A DNA stretch of 64,000 nt from Pseudomonas entomophila (GCF_018417595.1 NZ_CP070982.1:3554001-3618000); one strand, 5' to 3'; shown: positions 35,531 through 46,911, numbered from the stretch's first letter. Notes: generated by a model from the sequence alone, not told the origin. Translations and numbers: made by a program.

Positions 35531-36151
35531 TCAACGCCGGCTCACCGCCAACCGCAAGGCAAACAACACGAACACCGCCCCGGTCACCCGATCCATCCAC
35601 TTCACCACCCGCCCTTGCCGCAGCACCGCCGCCAACGGCTGGGTCGCGGCGATCAGCGCCACCGCCCAGAACAACCCGAGCAGCACATGGATGCCGACCA
35701 GGCCAAAGGTCCACGGCACCAGCGCCTGCCCCTGGGGGATGAACTGCGGCAGGAACGACACGTAGAAGATCCCCACTTTGGGATTGAGCAGGTTGCCCAG
35801 CAGGCCCTTGACGAACCAGTTGGCACCCGGCTTGCCCTGGGCATCGGCGCTGGCCACCGACTGGCGCGGGCGCAGCAGCATGTTCAGGCCCAGGTACGCC
35901 AGGTAGGCGGCGCCGCAGTACTTGAGCACGTCATAGGCCAGCGTCGATACCGCGATCAGCGCACCCAGCCCGAAGGCCACCGCCGCGCCCCACAGCAGGC
36001 AGCCGGCATTGATGCCCAGCGCCGCGCGCATGGCCTGCTGGCGGTTCTCCACGGCGGCGGTGCGCAGGATCAGCGCGGTGTCCAGGCCTGGGGTGAGGGT
36101 GAGCAGGGTCGCGGCCAGGGTGAAGGCGATCAGGTTGTCGGCGAAGGGCAT
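35531..36151 (-). CDS. LysE/RhtB-family amino-acid exporter
   Basis: A 206-residue membrane protein with the family's N-terminal hallmark (LTPGLDTALILRTA) and six hydrophobic segments. Length is typical. Family members export amino acids such as lysine, threonine or homoserine lactone-type compounds; the substrate cannot be read from sequence. It appears to be a single-gene unit flanked by REP elements on both sides. Confidence 0.9.
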   Translation of the reverse strand: MPFADNLIAFTLAATLLTLTPGLDTALILRTAAVENRQQAMRAALGINAGCLLWGAAVAFGLGALIAVSTLAYDVLKYCGAAYLAYLGLNMLLRPRQSVASADAQGKPGANWFVKGLLGNLLNPKVGIFYVSFLPQFIPQGQALVPWTFGLVGIHVLLGLFWAVALIAATQPLAAVLRQGRVVKWMDRVTGAVFVLFALRLAVSRR

Positions 36152-36220
36152 TGTGGGGTGGCCTCGGCTGGGGGATGGTGAACGTTAGCAGGTTCGCCGG
36201 GGGAGTTGCAGCGTCTATCA

Positions 36221-36361
36221 GATCGAGCGCCGCCCGCGCGGCGCATCGCGACGCAAGGCCGCTCCCACATCTGTTTCGGGCGATGTACTCCAGTGACAGA
36301 GGCGGTGTTCGCCTGTAGGAGCGGATTCATCCGCGATGCGCCGCGCGGGCGGCGCTCGATC
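36221..36361. repeat. REP inverted-repeat pair upstream of the LysE gene
   Basis: Arms at 36221-36250 and 36332-36361 are reverse complements (GATCGAGCGCCGCCCGCGCG and its mate). The right arm is flanked by the GTAGGAGCGGATTCATCCGC unit, and the left half carries a diverged version. The element fills most of the 219-base gap between 36151 and 36371. Confidence 0.85.
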
Positions 36362-36370
36362 TCAAAGGCG

Positions 36371-37288
36371 CTATAAATGCCCAGCGAACACCTGGCCACA
36401 ACGGGCAATCCGCTCACGCAACCAGCGGTGCCCCGGATCACGATGCACCCGCTCCGGCCACAGCATCAGCATCTCGAACCCCGCCACCGCCAGCGGCGCC
36501 TCGACCACCTTGAGCCGGGCATCACCGGCCACCAGGCGCTCAGGCACCATCGCCACCAGATCGCTGCCCGCCAGTACCGAAGCCAACAGCATGAAGTGTG
36601 GTACCGACAGCACCACCTTGCGCGCCAGCCCCTGCTCGGCCAGCGCCGCATCGGTCGGCCCGGCGAAACCACCGCCATCGGGCGAGACGATCACCTGTTC
36701 CAACGCGCAGAACTGCGCCAGGCTCGGCCGGCGCTTCAAACGCGGGTGATCGACACGCCCGGCCAACACGTAGCGCTCATGGAACAGCGAACGCTGGCGC
36801 AACCCGGCCGGTGCCTGCTCGGCGATATGAAAGGCCAGGTCGATCTCGCCCTGCTCGGCCTGGCGCAACAGCGTGTTGGGCACCAGGTCGAGCACCGCCA
36901 GGCGCGTGCCCGGCGCTTCGCTGCGCAAGGTGGCCAACACAGGTTGCAGCAAGGTCGAGGCACTGTAGTCGGTGGCGGCCACGCGCCAGGTCTGGCGGGC
37001 CTGGGCCGGGTCGAACGGCGTGGCCGGGGCGATGGCCAGGTGCAGCGCCTCCAGCGCCTGGCGCAACGGCGCGCGCAGGGCTTCGGCGCGGGCGGTGGGC
37101 CGCATGCCACGGGGGCCGGGCAGCAGCAAGGGATCATCGAGCAGCTCACGCAGGCGCGCCAGTTGCACGCTCACCGTCGGCTGCGCCAGGTGCAGGCGCT
37201 CGGCGGCGCGGGTCACATTGTGTTCGGTGAGCAAGGCGTCGAGGGTGACCAGCAAGTTGAGGTCTAGGCGCCGCAAGGCATTATGCAT
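36371..37288 (-). CDS. LysR-family transcriptional regulator
   Basis: A regulator of about 305 residues from the ATG at 37288; the reading frame stays open to another ATG at 37312. The typical LysR opening (RRLDLNLLVTLDALL, then the helix-turn-helix in NVTRAAERLHLAQPTVSVQL) favours 37288. A substrate-binding domain follows. It is divergent from the quinone-reductase-like gene starting at 37375, which is the likely target, perhaps in response to a quinone or other redox-active compound. Confidence 0.9.
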   Translation of the reverse strand: MHNALRRLDLNLLVTLDALLTEHNVTRAAERLHLAQPTVSVQLARLRELLDDPLLLPGPRGMRPTARAEALRAPLRQALEALHLAIAPATPFDPAQARQTWRVAATDYSASTLLQPVLATLRSEAPGTRLAVLDLVPNTLLRQAEQGEIDLAFHIAEQAPAGLRQRSLFHERYVLAGRVDHPRLKRRPSLAQFCALEQVIVSPDGGGFAGPTDAALAEQGLARKVVLSVPHFMLLASVLAGSDLVAMVPERLVAGDARLKVVEAPLAVAGFEMLMLWPERVHRDPGHRWLRERIARCGQVFAGHL

Positions 37289-37374
37289 GGCAATACCTGA
37301 CATATTGGACATTCATTTCAACTATACCTCGATACAACCCATGATGCGGCCATCCCTCTTCACCGGAGCCCACC

Positions 37375-38154
37375 ATGAACGTGCTGATCGTCTACGCCCA
37401 CCCCGAACCCCGCTCGCTCAACGGCGCGCTCAAGGACCACGCGGTGCGCTACCTGCAACGCCAGGGCCACAGCGTCCAGGTCTCCGACCTGCACGCCATG
37501 GGCTTCAAGGCCGTGCTCGACGCCGGCGACAACACCGCCTTGCCGCCGGGTGAGGCGTTCCAGCCTTCGGAGCATTCGCGCCAGGCCTTCGCCAATGGCA
37601 CGCAGAGCGCCGATATCACCCTCGAACAGGAAAAACTGCGCTGGGCCGACGCGCTGATCCTGCAGTTCCCGCTGTGGTGGTTCGGCCTGCCGGCGATCCT
37701 CAAGGGCTGGGTCGAGCGGGTGTACGCCTACGGGTTCGCCTATGGCGTGGGCGAGCACTCCGACCAGCACTGGGGCGACCGCTACGGCGAGGGCAGCTTC
37801 GCCGGCAAGCGTGCCATGCTGATGGTCACCACCGGCGGCTGGGCCTCGCACTATGCGCCAAGAGGCATCAATGGCCCGCTGGACGACATCCTCTTCCCCA
37901 TCCAGCACGGCATCCTGTTCTACCCCGGTTTCGAGGTGCTGCCACCCTTCGTCATCCACCGCGCCGGCCGCGTCGACGCCACGGCCTTCGCCGCCGCGTG
38001 CACGGCACTGGAGCAGCGCCTGGACGGCTTGTGGCACGACGCCCCGATCCCCTTCCGCCGGCAGAACGGCGGCGACTACCTGATCCCGGCGCTGACCCTG
38101 CGCGAAGACCTCGCCCCCGGCGAGCAAGGGCTCGGTATCCACCTGCAAAGCTGA
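37375..38154 (+). CDS. NAD(P)H:quinone oxidoreductase-like flavoprotein
   Basis: A 259-residue flavodoxin-2-fold protein similar to NQO1, MdaB and KefF. The N-terminus MNVLIVYAHPEPRSLN is the FMN/FAD phosphate-binding loop, and LQFPLWWFGLPAILKGW is the conserved isoalloxazine-contact segment. It probably carries out two-electron reduction of quinones in the cytoplasm. It is divergent from a LysR regulator and is followed after 35 bases by a TetR regulator on the same strand. Confidence 0.88.
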   Translation: MNVLIVYAHPEPRSLNGALKDHAVRYLQRQGHSVQVSDLHAMGFKAVLDAGDNTALPPGEAFQPSEHSRQAFANGTQSADITLEQEKLRWADALILQFPLWWFGLPAILKGWVERVYAYGFAYGVGEHSDQHWGDRYGEGSFAGKRAMLMVTTGGWASHYAPRGINGPLDDILFPIQHGILFYPGFEVLPPFVIHRAGRVDATAFAAACTALEQRLDGLWHDAPIPFRRQNGGDYLIPALTLREDLAPGEQGLGIHLQS

Positions 38155-38189
38155 TAGCCTTGGGCGGTCCCTGCCGCTTCGGACCGCCC

Positions 38190-38810
38190 ATGGCCAACCA
38201 CAAGATCGAGATCCGCCGCCGCAACATCGAGAAGATCCTGCTCGCCGCCGAGCAGGTGTTCGCCGAGAAAGGCTATGGCGGCACGTCCATGGGCGATATC
38301 GCCGAACTGGCGCAACTGCCGCGCTCCAACCTGCATTACTACTTCAGCACCAAGGACGAGTTGTACCGCGCGGTGCTGCAGGACCTGCTGGACGTGTGGA
38401 AACAGGACGCGCTGTGCTTCGAGCGCTTCGACGACCCACGCGTGGTGCTGACCAGCTACATCCGCGCCAAGATGGGCCACTCGCGCTCGCGGCCACTGGG
38501 CTCGAAGATCTGGGCCGAGGAGATGCTGCACGGCGCCCCGCTGCTGGGGGCGGGCCTGGACGATTCGCTGGTGCCCTGGGCCAAGCTCAAGGAGGCGAAG
38601 ATCCGTGCCTGGGTGCAAGACCGGCGCATCCTGCCGATCGAGCCTTCGGCGTTGCTCTACATGATCTGGGCCTCGACCCAGCACTACGCCGACTTCGGCT
38701 ACCAGGTAACGCTGCTCAACGGCGGCGAGCCATTGTCGGACGTGGCGTTCGAAAGCGCGGTGCAGACGGTGACCGGTGTCATCCTGCGCGGGATCGGCCT
38801 GGAGCCCTGA
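38190..38810 (+). CDS. TetR-family regulator of the RutR type
   Basis: A 206-residue regulator. The N-terminal helix-turn-helix (TSMGDIAELAQLPRSNLHYYF) is followed by the RutR-type C-terminal domain with the hallmark MIWASTQHYADF. RutR of E. coli responds to uracil and thymine and controls pyrimidine use. Here the pyrimidine catabolic genes begin about 3.3 kb away, so this is a plausible but unproven regulator of them; the adjacent flavoprotein gene is the other candidate target. The start at 38190 fits homolog length. The gene ends nine bases before a convergent LysR gene. Confidence 0.88.
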   Translation: MANHKIEIRRRNIEKILLAAEQVFAEKGYGGTSMGDIAELAQLPRSNLHYYFSTKDELYRAVLQDLLDVWKQDALCFERFDDPRVVLTSYIRAKMGHSRSRPLGSKIWAEEMLHGAPLLGAGLDDSLVPWAKLKEAKIRAWVQDRRILPIEPSALLYMIWASTQHYADFGYQVTLLNGGEPLSDVAFESAVQTVTGVILRGIGLEP

Positions 38811-38819
38811 AGCGCCCGC

Positions 38820-39722
38820 TCAGCGGCCCAGGTGCTCGCAGAGAAAATCGATGAACACCCGCGTGCGCTGCGGCACATGGCTGCCGTTCGGGTACACCGC
38901 GCTGATCGGCTGCCTCGGCAGGCTGTAGTCGGGCAGCACCCGCTGCAAGCTGCCAGTGGCCAGGTCCTGCTCGATCAACCAGGCCGGCAGCACGGCGACG
39001 CCCAGTGAGGCCAGGGCCATCGCCCGTACGCCCTGCGCGGCATTGGACTGATAGGCCGCGACACCACCCACACTCACGTTTGTGCCGTCGAACGACTGCA
39101 GCGTCCAGCGCGTCGGGTTGTGCAGATTGCTGTTGGCGATCCAGGGCACGCCCGCCAGGTCATCGGGTTTGCCGAGCGCGTGCCGGCCGAGAAAGTCCGG
39201 CGAGGCGACCAGCACGATGGCGTAGTCACCCAGCGTGCGACTGCGCAGGTTCGAGTCCGGCAATGTACCGAGGCGCACCACCAGGTCGAGCCGTTCGGCG
39301 ATCAGGTCACTGAGGGAAGAGTCGGTTTCATAGCTGAGCGACAGCGCCGGGTAACGCGCGGCGAACGCCGGCAACAGCGGCAGGATGAAGCGCTCGCCAT
39401 ATTCGGCGGTGGTGCTGATGCGCAGGCGCCCCGCCACGCCGTTGTGCCGCTGCATGACGTTGTCGAAGGCGCTTTCGACATCGCTGACGATCACCTTGAA
39501 GTCGTCGTAGAACGCCTGGCCGGATTCGGTCAGGGCGATGGCACGGGTGCTGCGCAGCAGCAGGGTCACCGCCAGCGCTTCCTCCAATGCCTTGATGTGC
39601 TGGCTGACCATGGCCTTGCTGATGCCCAGGGTGTCGGCGGCCTTGGTGAACGAGCCGGCATCGACCACGGCGAGGAATGTCTGCACCCGGTTGAGCTGGG
39701 TGTGAAGGGCCGTGCGCGGCAT
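38820..39722 (-). CDS. LysR-family transcriptional regulator
   Basis: A 300-residue regulator with the N-terminal helix-turn-helix in GSFTKAADTLGISKAMVSQHI and a substrate-binding domain. It belongs to the large LysR subgroup that often controls a neighbouring efflux or redox gene. It is divergent from the MFS gene at 39814, which it probably controls. Confidence 0.9.
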   Translation of the reverse strand: MPRTALHTQLNRVQTFLAVVDAGSFTKAADTLGISKAMVSQHIKALEEALAVTLLLRSTRAIALTESGQAFYDDFKVIVSDVESAFDNVMQRHNGVAGRLRISTTAEYGERFILPLLPAFAARYPALSLSYETDSSLSDLIAERLDLVVRLGTLPDSNLRSRTLGDYAIVLVASPDFLGRHALGKPDDLAGVPWIANSNLHNPTRWTLQSFDGTNVSVGGVAAYQSNAAQGVRAMALASLGVAVLPAWLIEQDLATGSLQRVLPDYSLPRQPISAVYPNGSHVPQRTRVFIDFLCEHLGR

Positions 39723-39813
39723 TGTTCAGTTCCATCAAACAGAGTTTCAAGGGTAGCGACATCGACAGGGAGCGTCCATGCCACCTAGGCTGCGCGCCGA
39801 ACAAGGAGTGCCG

Positions 39814-41160
39814 ATGACCTACCGATACCGCGTGGCGACCGTTTTCTTGATGGGGTTCTTCATCGACTGCATCAACATGTTCATGCCAGCCGTAGCCCTG
39901 CCACGGATCACGGCTGAATTCGCCATCGCCAGCGCCAACAGTGCCTGGGTGGGCAACGCCTACATCCTTGGTCTGACACTGGTGATGCCGGTCAGCACAT
40001 GGCTGGCGAGCCGCTGGGGTGCGCGGCGCTTGTTGGCGCTGTCGATGCTGGCGTTCGCCGTGGCCGCCTGGGGCTGTGGCCAGGCCGACTCGTTCCCGGC
40101 GTTGGTCGCCTGGCGCTTCGCCCAGGGTCTGGCGGGCGGCCTGTTGATCCCCGTGGGCCAGGCACTGACCTTCAACCTGTTCCAGGGCCCGCAGCGCGCC
40201 CGCGTTTCGACGCTGGTGATGGCGGTGGCGCTGATCGCCCCTGCGCTGTCGCCTACCTTGGGTGGGCTGATCGTCGATGGCGGCACCTGGCCCTGGGTAT
40301 TCCAGGCGAATATCCCCCTCGCGCTGCTGACGGCCGGGCTGGCCTGGTGGTGGGTTCGCGAAGCGCCCGGCACAGCAGTGCCACGCCCGGACTTCAAAGG
40401 GCTGCTGCTGGTCAGTGGCGCCCTCGCCTGCCTGCTGCTGGGCCTGTCGCTGTACGGTGCCGGCCATCCGGCCTGGGTGGCGCTGGCATGCCTGGCGGCG
40501 GGATTGTCGTGCGCGTTGTTGTACCAGCGCCACTACCCGCGTTCGCGGCACGGCATCGTCGAACTGAAGCTGCTGGCCAATGCACGGTTGCAGGTATCGA
40601 TGCTGGTCTACCACGCGATCCCGGGCGTGTTCACCGGGGTGAACCTGCTGAACATCTTCTATTTGCAGCAAGTGTTGAGCCTGAGTGCCCGGGCCACCGG
40701 GATGTTCATGATCGTCTATGCCGTTGGCGCCTTCGCCGCCATGCTGCTGGTCGGTCGGGCCTACAACCAGGTGGGGGCGCGGCGATTGTTGCGGCTTGGG
40801 ATGCTCCTGCACAGCCTGGGTATCACCCTGCTGGTGCTGGTCGACAGCAATACCGACACCCCAATGCTGATCGCGGCCTATGGCCTGATGGGCATCGGCG
40901 GCGGCCTTGGCGCCAACGCCGCGCAGGCCACCGCGCTGCTCGATTTCACCGGCGCGCAGACCCATCAGGCCAGCGTGCTGTGGAATCTCAACCGGCAGAT
41001 GGCGTTCAGCCTCGGCGCGGCACTGTTGCTGATGATCTACAACCTGCTGCCGCCAGCAAATGCCTATCACCTGACGTTCGCCCTGGCGGCGCTGCTCGGG
41101 CTGCTGCCCCTCACACGACTACGCACACTACCCCAGGAGCACATCCGCGATGCCCGATAA
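39814..41160 (+). CDS. MFS drug-efflux-type transporter (DHA2 family)
   Basis: A 448-residue inner-membrane protein with about 12-14 transmembrane segments. LPRITAEFAI, WVGNAYILG and RWGARRLL resemble the EmrB/QacA family. The ATG at 39814 has AAGGAG at good spacing and is preferred to an upstream ATG at 39778. Likely exports a small toxic compound by proton antiport; the substrate is unknown. It overlaps the next gene by 11 bases. Confidence 0.9.
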   Translation: MTYRYRVATVFLMGFFIDCINMFMPAVALPRITAEFAIASANSAWVGNAYILGLTLVMPVSTWLASRWGARRLLALSMLAFAVAAWGCGQADSFPALVAWRFAQGLAGGLLIPVGQALTFNLFQGPQRARVSTLVMAVALIAPALSPTLGGLIVDGGTWPWVFQANIPLALLTAGLAWWWVREAPGTAVPRPDFKGLLLVSGALACLLLGLSLYGAGHPAWVALACLAAGLSCALLYQRHYPRSRHGIVELKLLANARLQVSMLVYHAIPGVFTGVNLLNIFYLQQVLSLSARATGMFMIVYAVGAFAAMLLVGRAYNQVGARRLLRLGMLLHSLGITLLVLVDSNTDTPMLIAAYGLMGIGGGLGANAAQATALLDFTGAQTHQASVLWNLNRQMAFSLGAALLLMIYNLLPPANAYHLTFALAALLGLLPLTRLRTLPQEHIRDAR

Positions 41161-41554
41161 CACTCTTGCCCGCGCAGAGCACAGCATTCATCACGTCCAC
41201 GAACTGATCCAGGAGGTCTTCACCCGCCCGCTCACCGAGACCCAGGCAACGCTCATGGAACTGATGGCGGTATTTGCCGATGACTTCAGCATGGTCGGCA
41301 CGGCGGGCAGCATGTTTGATCGCCAGCAGGTGGAGCAGTTGTTCCACCGCGCGGCCGGTGCCCGGCCGGGGCTTGAGATCGTCGTCGACGAGGTGCGGGT
41401 GGTATGGCAGGCGGGGAAAAATGTGGCCGTGCGCTACAAGGAGACGCATCGTTTGCAGGGGGTGGGGCAGGCCCGCTGGTCATTGGCGATCATCGAATGC
41501 AGCGATCAAGCCGTGACATGGCACTGCCTGCACGAAACAGCAATACCACTGTGA
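41150..41554 (+). CDS. NTF2-like (DUF4440/SnoaL-type) small protein
   Basis: A 134-residue protein that looks like the cone-shaped NTF2 fold: an N-terminal helical part (ETQATLMELMAVFADDFSMVG) followed by beta strands ending in WHCLHETAIPL. Family members bind or modify small molecules, or have no known activity. The start overlaps the MFS stop, so the two are translationally coupled. Confidence 0.8.
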   Translation: MPDNTLARAEHSIHHVHELIQEVFTRPLTETQATLMELMAVFADDFSMVGTAGSMFDRQQVEQLFHRAAGARPGLEIVVDEVRVVWQAGKNVAVRYKETHRLQGVGQARWSLAIIECSDQAVTWHCLHETAIPL

Positions 41555-41574
41555 CCTGGCTGCTCCTGCAGGAG

Positions 41575-41606
41575 CCGGCTTTGCCGGCGAACACCGGCAA
41601 AGCCGG
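41575..41606. terminator. Inverted repeat between convergent genes (REP-like, possible bidirectional terminator)
   Basis: CCGGCTTTGCCGG and CCGGCAAAGCCGG form a 13-base-pair stem around a six-base loop. There is no U-tract. It lies between the ends of the NTF2-like gene and the acyl-CoA-binding protein gene. Confidence 0.6.
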
Positions 41607-41638
41607 TGCCAGGCACTGCGCAGACATCGCCATGAAGG

Positions 41639-41920
41639 TCAATCTCGAATCGTGTCGGCCAGCTGAAGGTACAGCCACATGGCCGCGTCCTTGGGTGTTC
41701 CTTTCAGCTCCCCCCAGCCGCGCCGCAGGATGTCTTCCTCATTACTGTTGCGACCTGCCAGCGCACGGCCACGCACCCCAGCACCATCGTAATCGCCGTA
41801 CGTTGCCTGCCTGTGAAGCTTCCAGAGCAATAGCCGAGTCTCCAGCGGTGGGCTGGTGCGCAGTTGCTTCAGCCTGCGCGCGGTTTCCAGGAATCTTGCC
41901 TCCAGATCGTCGCGCATCAT
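41639..41920 (-). CDS. Small acyl-CoA-binding protein (ACBP family)
   Basis: A 93-residue protein aligned by eye with animal ACBP: RRLKQLRTSPP, then LLLWKLHRQATYGD (compare IYSHYKQATVGD), then RRGWGELKGTPKDAAMWLYLQ (compare WNELKGTSKEDAMKAYI). These segments cover the four-helix bundle and most acyl-CoA contact residues. The middle loop is diverged and carries extra charged residues. It would bind long-chain acyl-CoA in the cytoplasm. GAGGAA precedes the ATG at 41920. It stands alone on this strand. Confidence 0.85.
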   Translation of the reverse strand: MMRDDLEARFLETARRLKQLRTSPPLETRLLLWKLHRQATYGDYDGAGVRGRALAGRNSNEEDILRRGWGELKGTPKDAAMWLYLQLADTIRD

Positions 41921-42097
41921 GACGTTCCTCGCCTATCACCGATTACCGAGGGCGCGCGTCACTTGCAAGGTTGGTGAGATCGGAACCACCAGATACCCGA
42001 ATATGAAAAGACGACGCCCCACGCAGGCAGACTGCTTGCATTGCCGTGGAGCGTCTACTGACAGAATTGCCAGGTAGCGATCACCACCCCGCCCTAC

Positions 42098-43372
42098 TCA
42101 ACCCACCTCGCGATAGGGATTGCGCGGATCCTGGGTCCAGTTCAGGTACGGCTTGCCGGTGTCCTGCGCGACCATCTCGATGCAGCTTTCCACCGGGCAG
42201 GTGATCTGGCACAGGTTGCAACCCACGCATTCCTCCTCGATCACGCTGTAGACGTGAGTGCCGTCATCCTTGAGGGTACTGGCGATAGCCTGGTGCGAAG
42301 TATCCTCGCAGGCAATGTGGCAACGCCCGCAACCGATGCACGCCGCTTGGTCGATCTGCGCCACCGACTTGTAGTTCATGTCCAAGTACTTCCAGTCGGT
42401 AGTATGGCCCACGGCCTGCCCGCGGAAGGCGTCGAGGTTGGCGTGCCCGTGCTGGTCCATCCAGCGCGCCAGGCCGTCCTTCATGTCGTCGACGATACGA
42501 AAGCCATGCAGCATTGCCGCCGTGCACACCTGCACCGCGCCGCTGCCCAGGGCAATGAACTCCGCGGCGTCGCGCCAGGTGCCGATACCACCGATGCCAC
42601 AGATGGGCAGGCCACGAGTTGCGGGGTCGCGGGCGATCTCGGCGACCATGTTCAGGGCGATGGGCTTGACCGCCGAGCCGCAGTAGCCGCCGTGGGTGCT
42701 CTGGTCGCCGACGATGGGGTGGGCGACCATGCGGTCCAGGTCGACACTGGTGATCGAGTTGATGGTGTTGATCAGCGACACCGCGTCGGCCCCGCCACGA
42801 TGGGCGGCGCGCGCCGACTGGCGGATGTCGGTGATGTTGGGGGTGAGCTTGACGATCACCGGCAGCGAACAGTGGGTCTTGCACCAGCGGGTGACCATCT
42901 CCACGTACTCCGGCACCTGGCCCACCGCAGCGCCCATGCCGCGCTCGGGCATGCCGTGGGGGCAGCCGAAGTTGAGCTCGATGCCGTCGGCGCCGGTGGC
43001 CTCCACCAGCGGCAGGATGAACTTCCACGATTCCTCCACGCACGGCACCATCAGCGACACGACCAACGCGCGGTCGGGCCAGTCCCTCTTCACCTGGGTG
43101 ATCTCGCGCAGGTTGATCTCCAGCGAACGGTCGGTGATCAGCTCGATGTTGTTGATGCCCTGCACTTGGCGGTTGGCGCCGAAGTGCGCCGAGTAGCGCG
43201 ACGACACATTGACCGCCGCCGGGTCCTCGCCCAGGGTCTTCCACACCACCCCGCCCCACCCGGCCTCGAAGGCGCGGACCACGTTGTAGGCCTTGTCGGT
43301 GGGCGGCGCGGAGGCCAGCCAGAACGGATTGGGCGCCTTGATGCCGGCAAACACGATGGACAAGTCGGCCAT
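42098..43372 (-). CDS. preA: Dihydropyrimidine dehydrogenase (NAD+), PreA subunit
   Basis: A 424-residue protein with an FMN-binding dihydroorotate-dehydrogenase-like barrel and two C-terminal 4Fe-4S clusters (CIGCGRCHIAC and CVGCNLCQITCPVESC). With PreT it reduces uracil and thymine to the dihydro forms. The loop ERGMGAAVGQ corresponds to the active-site loop of pig enzyme ERGMGLACGQ: the residue at the catalytic Cys is Val here, which may be a shared feature of the bacterial type or may shift the acid to another residue. The gene directly abuts preT (stop and start codons are adjacent). Confidence 0.93.
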   Translation of the reverse strand: MADLSIVFAGIKAPNPFWLASAPPTDKAYNVVRAFEAGWGGVVWKTLGEDPAAVNVSSRYSAHFGANRQVQGINNIELITDRSLEINLREITQVKRDWPDRALVVSLMVPCVEESWKFILPLVEATGADGIELNFGCPHGMPERGMGAAVGQVPEYVEMVTRWCKTHCSLPVIVKLTPNITDIRQSARAAHRGGADAVSLINTINSITSVDLDRMVAHPIVGDQSTHGGYCGSAVKPIALNMVAEIARDPATRGLPICGIGGIGTWRDAAEFIALGSGAVQVCTAAMLHGFRIVDDMKDGLARWMDQHGHANLDAFRGQAVGHTTDWKYLDMNYKSVAQIDQAACIGCGRCHIACEDTSHQAIASTLKDDGTHVYSVIEEECVGCNLCQITCPVESCIEMVAQDTGKPYLNWTQDPRNPYREVG

Positions 43373-44740
43373 TTACGCAGCCTCCACGTTGAGCATGAGT
43401 TGGGCATGGATGGCTTCGGCGGCCAGCTTGCCATGTTGCACGGCCTGGACGGTGAGGTCCTGGCCCAGGGCGGTGCAGTCGCCACCGGCGTAGATGCCCG
43501 GCAGGCTGGTGCGCATCTGTTCATCGACGCGGATGCGCTCGCCGTCGCGGGCCAGTTGCGCGGCCAGCGGGTCGCCGAGGCTTGCGTCGTCGAAGCGCTG
43601 GCCGATGGCCTTGAAGATCGCGTCGGCGGCCAGTTCGAAGGTTTCGCCGGTATCTTTCAGGCGGCCATCGACCAGTTGTGTGCGCACGAAGCGCATGCCG
43701 CGCACGCGGCCCTGATCATCTAGCAACACGGTCTCGGGGCGCGCCCAGGTGTGCAGGCGCACCTGGTTCTGCTTGGCGATTTCCTGCTCGTGGCCGGTGG
43801 CGCCCATGTCGGCCTCGCCACGGCGGTACACCAGGTTGACGTCGCGGGCGCCCAGGCGGCTCATCTGCACGGCCATGTCGATGGCGGTGTTGCCGGCACC
43901 GATCACCAGGCAGCGGTCGGCCAATGGCAGCTGGCTGAGGTCGTCGGCCTGGCGCAGTTCGCGGATGTATTCGGTGGCGGCCAGCAGGCCGGGGGCCTCC
44001 TCGTCCGGCAGCCCCAATTGCCGCACCGCGCTCAGGCCAAGGCCGAGGAACACGGCGTCATACTGGCCGTGCAGCTCGCCCAGCGCGAGGTTTTCGCCCA
44101 GGCGCTGGCCGTGGCGGATCTCGATGCCGCCGATGCCCAGCAGGAACTCGACTTCGCGCTGGGCGTAGTCGTCCACCAGCTTGTAGCGGGCGATACCGTA
44201 TTCGTTGAGGCCACCGGCCTTGTCCCGCGCCTCGAACACCACCACGTCATGGCCATGCATGGCCAGGCGGTGGGCACAGGACAGCCCGGCAGGCCCGGCG
44301 CCGACCACAGCGATGCGCTTGCCGGTGGCCGGGGCACGCTTGAAGGGGTGTTCGCTGAACTGGGCGTTGTCCAGGGCGTAGCGTTGCAGCTGGCCGATCA
44401 GTACCGGCGCGCACTCCTGGGCATTGTTGCGCACGCAGGCCTGCTGGCAGAGGATCTCGGTCGGGCACACCCGGGCGCAACTGCCACCGAGGATGTTGGC
44501 CGAGAGGATGCGCTCGGCGGCGCCTTGCAGGTTTTCGTCGCTGATGCGGTGGATGAACGAGGGGATGTCGATATCGCTGGGGCAGGCGTTGACGCAGGGC
44601 GCGTCGTAGCAGTACAGGCAGCGGGCGCTTTCGAGGGCGGCCTGGCGGGCGGTGAGCGGGGGCGCGAGGTCGGTGAAGCGCTCGGCCAGCTGGTCGGCGC
44701 CGGCCCGGGGGCGCGGCAAGTGGTTCAGGGCGTCGATCAC
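43373..44740 (-). CDS. preT: Dihydropyrimidine dehydrogenase (NAD+), PreT subunit
   Basis: A 455-residue flavoprotein that feeds electrons from NAD(P)H to PreA. The N-terminal part carries cysteines for Fe-S clusters (CLYCYDAPCVNACP and CARVCPTEILCQQAC). FAD-binding VVGAGPAGLSCAHRL and NAD-binding VIGAGNTAIDMAV follow. It resembles the small subunit of glutamate synthase, as expected. First gene of the preT-preA pair; a REP hairpin separates it from the dihydropyrimidinase gene. Confidence 0.93.
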   Translation of the reverse strand: MIDALNHLPRPRAGADQLAERFTDLAPPLTARQAALESARCLYCYDAPCVNACPSDIDIPSFIHRISDENLQGAAERILSANILGGSCARVCPTEILCQQACVRNNAQECAPVLIGQLQRYALDNAQFSEHPFKRAPATGKRIAVVGAGPAGLSCAHRLAMHGHDVVVFEARDKAGGLNEYGIARYKLVDDYAQREVEFLLGIGGIEIRHGQRLGENLALGELHGQYDAVFLGLGLSAVRQLGLPDEEAPGLLAATEYIRELRQADDLSQLPLADRCLVIGAGNTAIDMAVQMSRLGARDVNLVYRRGEADMGATGHEQEIAKQNQVRLHTWARPETVLLDDQGRVRGMRFVRTQLVDGRLKDTGETFELAADAIFKAIGQRFDDASLGDPLAAQLARDGERIRVDEQMRTSLPGIYAGGDCTALGQDLTVQAVQHGKLAAEAIHAQLMLNVEAA

Positions 44741-44806
44741 GGTGGGTAGCCTCTCTGTTTTTTATGGGCTCAGGCGGTGGTCATGCGCCTGGCCTTTCGG
44801 GCGCTG

Positions 44807-44861
44807 TTCGCCGGCAAGCCGGCTCCTACACGTGCGAGGTAGGAGCCGGCTTGCCGGCGAA
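44807..44861. repeat. REP-type inverted repeat between the dihydropyrimidinase and preT genes
   Basis: Arms of 23 bases (44807-44829 and 44839-44861) are reverse complements, of the form GTAGGAGCCGGCTTGCCGGC. This is a different REP subtype from the GGATTCATCC one. It lies just after the dihydropyrimidinase stop and may limit read-through into preT-preA. Confidence 0.85.
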
Positions 44862-44867
44862 CCCGAT

Positions 44868-46911
<2,044 letters not shown>

